The translations under genes were made by a program, and so were the position numbers. DNA of 11,303 bases, taken from the NCBI GenBank assembly GCA_902488525.1, contig CABTWP010000053.1, positions 1 to 11,303 of the forward strand. The letters run 5' to 3'. Below, in pieces: positions 5,837-11,303 of this stretch. This DNA is from an uncultured Collinsella sp. Its GTDB lineage: Bacteria; Actinomycetota; Coriobacteriia; Coriobacteriales; Coriobacteriaceae. Under the pieces are notes generated by a model. It was given only the letters and a program-made list of their open reading frames with translations, was not told where the DNA came from and searched no databases. Position 1 is the stretch's first letter; every line of letters begins with the position of its first letter.

Positions 5837-7183
5837 CTACGCTGCCAACTTGTCAAAAGCCCCGCGCCGGTTGAGCACGGTAAACGCGACAACACAGATG
5901 ACAGCCGACAAAATCGATCCGCACGGCGAGGCGATACCCATGGGAAACAATGTATCGGAATAGGCGTTCGACAGCAGCCAGGCGCCGGGCACACGAATGA
6001 GTGCCACGGCCAGCACGTTGTGCGCAAAGCCGATGTAGCTCTTGCCATACGCAGCGAAAAAGCCGCTAAAACAAATGTGGATGCCGGCAAAGATAGCATC
6101 GAAAATGTAGCTGCGCATATAGCCGGTGCCGGCGGCGACCACCGCGGCGTCCTTGGCAAAAAAGCCGATAAACGCCGGTGCCACCAGCCACATCAGCGCT
6201 GTGATCAGGCAGCCATACACTACCGAGATTGTCATGGCATCTTTGAGCACCTGACGTGCACGATCGCCCTTGCCCGCGCCGGCGTTTTGCGCCGTGAGCG
6301 CGCTGACGGTGGCACCCATGGAACTCGGCACAATGAACAAAAAGCTGATCATCTTCTCGACCAGGCCCACGGCAGCGGCATCGACCAGGCCGCGATGGTT
6401 GGCGATGACGGTGATAAACATAAACGCCACCTGGATGCAGCCGTCCTGCACGGCCACGGGCACGCCGATCTTAAGGATGCTGCCGAGCACCTCGGGCTGG
6501 GGGCGCAGGTCGCTGCGCTTAACGTGGATGTTCGTGCGACGGCTCTTAAGCCACACGAGCGCGAGGGCAACGCTGGCCGTCTGGGCGGTTACCGTGCCGA
6601 GCGCCGCACCCACGGGGCCGAGCCCCATGTGGCCGATAAACAGAAAATCGAGCGCGATGTTAATGATGCATGCCACGCCGATCACGTACATGGGCGAGCG
6701 CGAATCGCCCAGGCCGCGAAAGATGGCCGAGAGGATGTTGTACGCGGCGATAAACGGAATGCCGACAAAGCAGATACGCAGGTAGGCGGCGGTGCCTTCG
6801 ACCGCCTCGGGCGGCGTGCCAATGAGCGCCACAACTTGCGGGCATAGTGCAAACAAGATGACGGCCAGTACCACCGAGACGCCCATAAACAGCGTGATGG
6901 TATTGCCGATGGCGGTCTCGGCGCGGTCGAAGCGGCGCGAGCCCACGGCATGGCCGACGATGACCGTCGTTCCCATGGCCAGGCCCACGAGCGTCACGGT
7001 GATGATATAGAGCGTCTGTGCGCCATTGCCCACGGCGGTGATGCCGGCGGCGCCGCTAAACTGCCCCATCATGTACAGGTCGGCCATGCCGTAGAGCATC
7101 TGCAAAAAGTACGAGAGCATATAGGGCAGGGCAAAGACCGCGATGGTCTTAAGGACATTGCCGCGTGTGAGGTCGTGTTCCAT
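5837..7183 (-). CDS. MATE-family multidrug/cation efflux transporter
   Basis: This 448-residue membrane protein has the length and hydrophobic profile of a 12-helix MATE carrier, which exports drugs or other organic compounds in exchange for Na+ or H+. It starts MEHDLTRGNVLKTIAVFALP, followed by MLYGMADLYMMGQFSG, the usual first-helix region. The repeated-half architecture is visible: after LDFLFIGHMGLGPVGAALGT the second half begins near ILKIGVPVAVQDG. Close relatives are the NorM/DinF/MepA-type carriers; the substrate is unknown. The ATG at 7183 fits the conserved N-terminus but has only a weak ribosome binding site (AGAAAG, rather far upstream). It is divergent from the ABC exporter operon, with 258 bp between the starts, which suggests a shared efflux locus. 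Its 3' end abuts the right direct repeat. It looks intact. Confidence 0.93.
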   Translation of the reverse strand: MEHDLTRGNVLKTIAVFALPYMLSYFLQMLYGMADLYMMGQFSGAAGITAVGNGAQTLYIITVTLVGLAMGTTVIVGHAVGSRRFDRAETAIGNTITLFMGVSVVLAVILFALCPQVVALIGTPPEAVEGTAAYLRICFVGIPFIAAYNILSAIFRGLGDSRSPMYVIGVACIINIALDFLFIGHMGLGPVGAALGTVTAQTASVALALVWLKSRRTNIHVKRSDLRPQPEVLGSILKIGVPVAVQDGCIQVAFMFITVIANHRGLVDAAAVGLVEKMISFLFIVPSSMGATVSALTAQNAGAGKGDRARQVLKDAMTISVVYGCLITALMWLVAPAFIGFFAKDAAVVAAGTGYMRSYIFDAIFAGIHICFSGFFAAYGKSYIGFAHNVLAVALIRVPGAWLLSNAYSDTLFPMGIASPCGSILSAVICVVAFTVLNRRGAFDKLAA

Positions 7184-7223
7184 GGGCGGGGCTTTCTGGC
7201 TTGGTTCGTTTAGCTACCAGTGT

Positions 7224-7254
7224 AGTGAAAACCCTATAACGATTGTAGAGTCAA
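7224..7254 (-). promoter_or_regulatory. Promoter of the MATE gene with MerR-type geometry
   Basis: On the minus strand, TTGACT (7254-7249) is followed after a 19-bp spacer by TTCACT (7229-7224). The spacer carries a partial dyad, TCTACAA-TCG-TTATAGG. An overlong 19-bp spacer with a dyad between -35 and -10 is the hallmark of promoters activated by MerR-family regulators, many of which control efflux genes. The -10 box is poor (3 of 6), as expected if an activator is needed. No MerR gene is in the window; the assignment is inference. Confidence 0.45.
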
Positions 7255-7289
7255 GGTTTGTGTTGACGCCGGAGCGAAAAAGTCTCGCG

Positions 7290-7313
7290 CACCATTATTC
7301 CGAGTGAATATGG
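7290..7313. promoter_or_regulatory. Candidate operator in the divergent efflux intergenic region
   Basis: CCATTATTC (7292-7300) and GAATATGG (7306-7313) form an imperfect inverted repeat around CGAGT. The 11-mer CACCATTATTC (7290-7300) recurs exactly at 7377-7387, next to the -35 box of the ABC operon. Two spaced copies suggest binding sites for one regulator; no regulator gene is adjacent. The rest of the 258-bp gap holds the two promoters and nothing else I can identify. Confidence 0.35.
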
Positions 7314-7372
7314 ACACACATCACGAGAACTCGCCGCCGGCGCTAACCTTGCAGAAAACGATTTCGGAATAC

Positions 7373-7400
7373 TTGACACCATTATTCGGCGCGCAATAAT
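7373..7400 (+). promoter_or_regulatory. Sigma70-type promoter of the ABC exporter operon
   Basis: A consensus -35 box TTGACA (7373-7378) is followed after 16 bp by AATAAT (7395-7400, 5 of 6). The spacer and -10 contain the inverted repeat ATTATT/AATAAT (7381-7386 and 7395-7400), so a repressor could sit between RNA polymerase contacts. Transcription would start near 7407, giving a leader of about 35 nt before the GTG start. Confidence 0.7.
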
Positions 7401-7441
7401 ACGTGCGTTTGCGAACAACGTTTGATGGGGGTTGAACCTGC

Positions 7442-9271
7442 GTGCGCAATCTCAAAATACTGTGTTCCTATCTAGGGGCATACCGTCGCGATGCCATCCT
7501 CGGCGTGTTCTTTGTGTCGGTCGAGACGGTGCTCGAGCTGTTTATCCCGGTCATCATGGCCAACATCATCGATGTGGGCGTGCCTGCGGGTGATATCAAC
7601 TACATGCTGCTACAGGGCGCGTACATGTTGGTGTGCGCTGCGCTTTCGCTGGTACTGGGCTTGGGTTATGCCCGCACGTCCGCCCGCGTTGCCTCGGGCC
7701 TAGGCGCTAACCTGCGCGAGGCCGAGTACAAAAAGATTCAAACGCTCGCCTTTGGCAACCTGGACAACTACGACGCCAGCTCGCTCGTCACCCGCATGAC
7801 CACGGACATCGCCGTTATCCAAAATGCTGTGGGCAACGGCTTTCGCCCTATGGTGCGCGGCCCGGTGACGCTTATCGTCGGCCTTATCTACGCGCTGATG
7901 CTGTCGCGCCCGCTCGCCACCGTCTTTGCGATCATCTTGCCCGTGCTGGCAATCGTACTGGGCGCCATCACCTATCGCGTCAGTCCGCTCTACCGCCAAC
8001 TCCAGACCTCGATGGACCACCTCAACGGCGTGGTACAGGAAGACCTCACCGCCGTGCGTGCCGTCAAGGCCTACGTTCGTACCGAGCACGAGGAGGCCAA
8101 GTTCGACACCGTCAATACCGAGCTCGCCGGCACTGCGACGAAGACCTTTGGCAACGCGGTGCTCAACCTGCCGGTGTTTCAGCTGTCGATGTACGTGGCT
8201 GCGCTCTCCATCCTGTGGATTGGCGGCCGCATGATTCTCGCCGGCAAGCTGGGCGTGGGCTCGCTCACGGGCTTTATGAGCTACGTGCTGCTGATCATGA
8301 ATTCGCTCATGATGATTTCCAACGTGTTTTTGCTGCTCACGCGCGCTCTTACGAGTGTGGGCCGTATCGCAGAGGTGCTCGATGAGGAGCCCTTTATCGC
8401 CAACCCCGCGGGAGACCTCGCGATTGCGGCGCCAGCGGACGGCAGTATCGAGTTTCGCGACGTTTCCTTTAAATACCGCGCGGACGCAGCTGAGGATGTG
8501 CTCGAGCATATCGACCTTCGCATCGAGAGCGGCTCGACGGTGGGCATCCTCGGCGGCACGGGCTCGGGCAAGAGCTCGCTTGTGCAGCTGATTGCGCGCC
8601 TGTACGACGCCACCGAAGGCGCCGTGCTTGTGGGCGGACGCGACGTGCGCGACTACGACCTCGCGACTCTACGCGATGCTGTGGGCATTGTGCTGCAAAA
8701 GAATGTGCTGTTTACGGGTACCGTGCGCGAGAACCTGCAGTGGGGCAATCCGCAGGCGTCGGACGATGAACTCCTCGCGGCTTGCCGCGCGGCGTGCGTG
8801 GACGAGTTCCTTGATCGCATCGGCGGGCTGGACGGCGAGTTGGGGCAAGGTGGCGCCGGTGTTTCGGGTGGCCAGAAGCAACGCCTGTGCATCGCGCGTA
8901 CGCTGCTCAAGCACCCGCGCGTGCTCATTTTTGATGACTCCACCAGCGCGGTCGATATGGCGACCGACGCTAAGATTCGCGAGCACATCGCTCGGATTCC
9001 CGATACGACCGTGCTCATCATCGCCCAGCGTATCGCGAGCGTCATGGATGCCGATCGCATTGTGGTGTTGGACGACGGTCGTGTCCACGGCGTGGGCACG
9101 CACGAGGAACTGCTGGCGAGCGACAACATCTACCAGGAGATTTACGCCTCGCAGATGGAGTTTGCGGGGAACGCGGACGCCGGCGACGGCTGCGACGATG
9201 GCTGCGCGAATGATCTGTTCTCCTCCGTCCCCAGCAGATCACCCTTGGAAGGGGGTGAGTGCCATGCCTAA
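7442..9271 (+). CDS. ABC exporter half-transporter, degenerate-site subunit
   Basis: This 609-residue protein fuses a six-helix exporter domain (about 1-320) to an ATPase domain. Walker A is GGTGSGKSS (Lys377) and the signature is VSGGQ (474-478). Walker B is VLIFDD, with Asp499 where the catalytic Glu normally stands, and the switch position holds Gln529 (IIAQR) instead of His. These two substitutions mark the degenerate-site subunit of heterodimeric type IV exporters such as TM287/288, BmrCD and LmrCD, so it should pair with the next gene to export drugs or lipids. The start is GTG with a weak upstream GGGGG; the conserved opening supports it. The last ~30 residues are low-complexity and non-conserved in style: 590-600 are encoded by a 31-nt palindromic repeat, and the final codons overlap the next gene by 8 nt. 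Confidence 0.94.
   Translation: MRNLKILCSYLGAYRRDAILGVFFVSVETVLELFIPVIMANIIDVGVPAGDINYMLLQGAYMLVCAALSLVLGLGYARTSARVASGLGANLREAEYKKIQTLAFGNLDNYDASSLVTRMTTDIAVIQNAVGNGFRPMVRGPVTLIVGLIYALMLSRPLATVFAIILPVLAIVLGAITYRVSPLYRQLQTSMDHLNGVVQEDLTAVRAVKAYVRTEHEEAKFDTVNTELAGTATKTFGNAVLNLPVFQLSMYVAALSILWIGGRMILAGKLGVGSLTGFMSYVLLIMNSLMMISNVFLLLTRALTSVGRIAEVLDEEPFIANPAGDLAIAAPADGSIEFRDVSFKYRADAAEDVLEHIDLRIESGSTVGILGGTGSGKSSLVQLIARLYDATEGAVLVGGRDVRDYDLATLRDAVGIVLQKNVLFTGTVRENLQWGNPQASDDELLAACRAACVDEFLDRIGGLDGELGQGGAGVSGGQKQRLCIARTLLKHPRVLIFDDSTSAVDMATDAKIREHIARIPDTTVLIIAQRIASVMDADRIVVLDDGRVHGVGTHEELLASDNIYQEIYASQMEFAGNADAGDGCDDGCANDLFSSVPSRSPLEGGECHA
9211..9241 (-). repeat. 31-nt REP-like palindromic repeat, copy 2, inside a coding region
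   Basis: Its reverse complement matches 1722-1752 at 27 of 31 positions. The stem arms read TGATCTG and CAGATCA; the C-G pair of copy 1 (position 6 with 26) is T-A here, a compensatory change. The loop core GGGGACGGAGGA is unchanged. It lies in frame in the 3' end of the upstream ABC gene (residues 590-600) and ends 22 nt before the next start codon, so in mRNA the hairpin could affect coupling between the two subunits. Confidence 0.75.
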
Positions 9272-11165
9272 GACCGCAGCCCAAGCACGCCCGGTCGACC
9301 TCAAGCGCACTGTGCGCCGCTTGCTCTCCTACATGGGGCATGCCAAGTTCTCGTTGCTCGCGGTGGGCGTGCTCGCCTCCGTCGCCGCCATCGCGAGCCT
9401 CGTCGGCACCTACATGGTGCGTCCCATCGTTAACGGTTTGGCCACGGGCGGGGAGGAACTGCTTACCAAGCAGGTCATCCTGACGGCGATCATCTACGCC
9501 GCGGGCGTACTCTCGGCCCTGGGCTACTCTCAGATTATGGTGCGCGCGGCCCAACGCGTGGTGTCCGATATTCGCCGCGACCTGTTCGCGCACATCCAGA
9601 CGCTGCCGCTCAGTTATTTTGACAGCACGCGCTCGGGCGACATCATGAGCTTTTTCACCAACGACGTCGACACTGTCTCCGAGGCGCTCAACAACAGCTT
9701 TGCCAACGTGATTCAGGCCGCTATTCAGGTTGTGGGCACCACGGCCATGCTCATCATCCTTAACTGGCAGCTCACGATTATCACGCTCGTGTGCGATGCG
9801 GCCATTGTGCTGTATGCGCGCTACTCGGGTGCGCGCTCTAAGCGTTTCTTTGCCGCCCAGCAGACATCGCTTGGCGACCTGGACGGATATATCGAAGAGA
9901 TGGTCTCGGGCCAAAAAGTCATCAAGGTCTTTAACCGCGAGGCAGCGAATGTCGCCGGCTTCACCTGCCGCAACGACGAGCTTCGCCGCACCGGCACCGC
10001 CGCCGTGAGCTATGCCAACTCCATGGTGCCCATGACCGTCGTGATTGGCTACGTCAACTATGCCATCGTCGCCGTGGCGGGCGGCATACTCTGCATCAAG
10101 GGCCTGGCCGACGTGGGTGCGCTTGCAAGCTACCTGGTCTTTGTGCGCCAAGCCGCCATGCCCATCAACCAGTTTACGCAGCTCGGCAACTTCTTGCTCA
10201 ACGCGTTGGCCGGTGCCGAGCGCCTGTTTGCGGCTATGGACCTTAAGCCCGAGGTGGACGAGGGCTGCGTGGAGCTGGTGCAGACGGGCGACGCCGCGTG
10301 GGCGTGGAAGATTCCCGAGGGCCAGGGCGTGGGCGTCTACGGGCATCTGCATGACGTGGCAGCCGTTGATGAGTCGGGCCGCGCGGTGGCTGCCGACGGC
10401 ACCGAGCTCACGTGCGGCTTGGTTCCGCTTGCCGGCGACGTGCGCTTCCACGCCGTGGACTTTTCCTACGTGCCGGGCACCCGTGTGCTCACGGATCTCA
10501 ACCTGTTTGCCAAGCCGGGGCAAAAGATCGCCTTTGTTGGCTCGACGGGCGCCGGAAAGACGACCATCACTAACCTCATCAACCGCTTCTACGAGGTCGA
10601 TGATGGTGAGATCACGTACGACGGCATCGACGTCAAGCACATTGCCAAGGCCAGCTTGCGCGGGTCGCTCGGCATTGTGCTGCAGGATACGCACCTGTTT
10701 AGCGGCACCATTGCGCAGAACATCCGCTTTGGCAAGCTCGACGCGACCGACGAGGAGGTACGCGCCGCTGCCGAGGCCGCCTGCGCCGACTCGTTTATCC
10801 GCCGTCTGCCGCGGGGCTACGACACACCGGTCACGGCCGACGGCGCCAACCTGTCGCAGGGTCAGCGTCAGCTGCTCGCCATCGCGCGCGTGGCCGTCGC
10901 CGATCCGCCGGTGCTCATCCTGGACGAGGCCACGAGCTCCATCGACACGCGTACCGAAAAGCTCATCGAGCGCGGTATGGACCGCATCATGCGCGGTCGC
11001 ACCACGTTTATGATCGCGCACCGCCTGTCCACTGTCCGCGACGCCGACGCCATCATGGTCCTCGAACACGGCCGCATCATCGAGCGCGGCACGCACGACG
11101 AGCTGATTGCCCAGCACGGCAAGTATTATCAGCTCTATACCGGCGATTTTGAAGAGAACGACTGA
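9264..11165 (+). CDS. ABC exporter half-transporter, catalytic-site subunit
   Basis: This 633-residue partner has six exporter helices (about 20-320) and a complete ATPase domain: Walker A GSTGAGKT (Lys432), Walker B VLILDE (Glu555), switch His586 (IAHRLSTV). Its signature is LSQGQ (530-534) instead of LSGGQ; in a heterodimer this motif faces the degenerate site of the upstream subunit, so the pair has one good and one poor ATP site. A ~55-residue linker (about 330-390, with AWAWKIPEGQG) separates the two domains; similar linkers occur in this subfamily. ATG 9264 follows GGAAGGGGGTGAG and overlaps the previous stop by 8 nt, so equal production through coupled translation is likely. The frame is open far upstream, but that is within the upstream gene. 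A strong terminator follows 5 nt after the stop. Substrate unknown; multidrug export is the family default. Confidence 0.95.
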   Translation: MPKTAAQARPVDLKRTVRRLLSYMGHAKFSLLAVGVLASVAAIASLVGTYMVRPIVNGLATGGEELLTKQVILTAIIYAAGVLSALGYSQIMVRAAQRVVSDIRRDLFAHIQTLPLSYFDSTRSGDIMSFFTNDVDTVSEALNNSFANVIQAAIQVVGTTAMLIILNWQLTIITLVCDAAIVLYARYSGARSKRFFAAQQTSLGDLDGYIEEMVSGQKVIKVFNREAANVAGFTCRNDELRRTGTAAVSYANSMVPMTVVIGYVNYAIVAVAGGILCIKGLADVGALASYLVFVRQAAMPINQFTQLGNFLLNALAGAERLFAAMDLKPEVDEGCVELVQTGDAAWAWKIPEGQGVGVYGHLHDVAAVDESGRAVAADGTELTCGLVPLAGDVRFHAVDFSYVPGTRVLTDLNLFAKPGQKIAFVGSTGAGKTTITNLINRFYEVDDGEITYDGIDVKHIAKASLRGSLGIVLQDTHLFSGTIAQNIRFGKLDATDEEVRAAAEAACADSFIRRLPRGYDTPVTADGANLSQGQRQLLAIARVAVADPPVLILDEATSSIDTRTEKLIERGMDRIMRGRTTFMIAHRLSTVRDADAIMVLEHGRIIERGTHDELIAQHGKYYQLYTGDFEEND

Positions 11166-11170
11166 TTTCT

Positions 11171-11201
11171 TCCCTCGTGTGAAAACACGGGGGATTTTTT
11201 T
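11171..11201 (+). terminator. Rho-independent terminator of the ABC exporter operon
   Basis: TCCCTCGTGT (11171-11180) pairs with ACACGGGGGA (11185-11194, one G-U pair) around a GAAA tetraloop, followed directly by seven T residues. It is the strongest terminator in the window. Confidence 0.95.
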
Positions 11202-11218
11202 CGTCATTCGGGATAAAT

Positions 11219-11249
11219 TTGACAGCCTCATGCGTTTCTATGGTATAAT
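11219..11249 (+). promoter_or_regulatory. Near-consensus extended -10 promoter for a gene beyond the contig end
   Basis: Perfect boxes TTGACA (11219-11224) and TATAAT (11244-11249) are separated by a long 19-bp spacer; TGG before the -10 makes it an extended -10 promoter, which can offset the spacing. The early transcript would hold a small hairpin, GGGAA-GATT-TTCCC (11254-11267). The gene itself is not in the window. Confidence 0.75.
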
Positions 11250-11281
11250 CGGAGGGAAGATTTTCCCGCCGAGGCCCCTGC

Positions 11282-11303
11282 AGATCGGAAGAGCACACGT
11301 CTG
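11282..11303 (+). other. Illumina TruSeq adapter contamination at contig end
   Basis: The last 22 bases begin AGATCGGAAGAGCACACGTC and match the start of the standard Illumina TruSeq read-1 adapter exactly. They are not genomic and should be trimmed; true sequence ends at about 11281. Confidence 0.97.

Noticed and set aside
4391..5852. The minus-strand frames ending VPVAPSK as gene fragments of a known family
   Set aside because: Only 37-39 residues are open, I do not recognise the family, and mismatches between the copies do not show codon constraint; kept only as part of the repeat description.
8592..9263. Upstream extension of the second ABC gene frame
   Set aside because: It overlaps the ATPase domain of the first subunit in another frame; ATG 9264 has a strong ribosome binding site and starts the conserved N-terminus.
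1..11303. CRISPR array, tRNA, rRNA or riboswitch
   Set aside because: No regularly spaced repeats, no cloverleaf or rRNA-like segment, and no recognisable riboswitch core were seen in the intergenic regions.

Overview
The window is GC-rich chromosomal DNA with strong GC bias at third codon positions. Gene content and protein style (Coriobacteriia-like LigA, HtrA with a Gln/Gly tail, Phd/PIN module, TM287/288-type exporter pair) suggest a gut actinobacterium of the class Coriobacteriia, most likely Collinsella or a relative. That placement is inference from protein style; no marker gene is present. The window ends with 22 bases of Illumina adapter (11282-11303), so genomic sequence stops at about 11281.

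Layout. (1) 1-1716: a membrane-anchored HtrA/DegP-type serine protease with its own terminator; a short hairpin sits just before its ribosome binding site. (2) 1717-2097: a gene-free stretch holding a 31-nt palindromic repeat and a 202-bp element bounded by perfect 26-bp inverted repeats. (3) 2098-4395: NAD-dependent DNA ligase LigA and its terminator. (4) 4378-5822: a small accessory island between two ~97-bp direct repeats. It carries an intact Phd-type antitoxin/PIN toxin pair, then a decayed Phd/YefM-like antitoxin and a RelE/ParE-like toxin cut off after 13 residues where the right-hand repeat begins. (5) 5837-7183 (minus): a MATE-family efflux transporter. (6) 7184-7441: a divergent promoter region. 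(7) 7442-11201: a two-gene operon for a heterodimeric ABC exporter (one degenerate and one canonical ATPase half), ending in a strong terminator. (8) 11202-11281: a near-consensus promoter for a gene beyond the contig end.

How it works together. The MATE carrier and the ABC heterodimer are divergently transcribed efflux systems that may share regulation; the MATE promoter has the long spacer and partial dyad typical of MerR-family control, but no regulator gene is in the window. HtrA and LigA are housekeeping genes. The most unusual content is in the repeats and the island: a second copy of the 31-nt palindrome, inverted and with a compensatory stem change, lies inside the 3' end of the first ABC gene and encodes residues 590-600; a related palindrome begins the window; and the 97-bp repeat pair brackets the toxin-antitoxin remnants.
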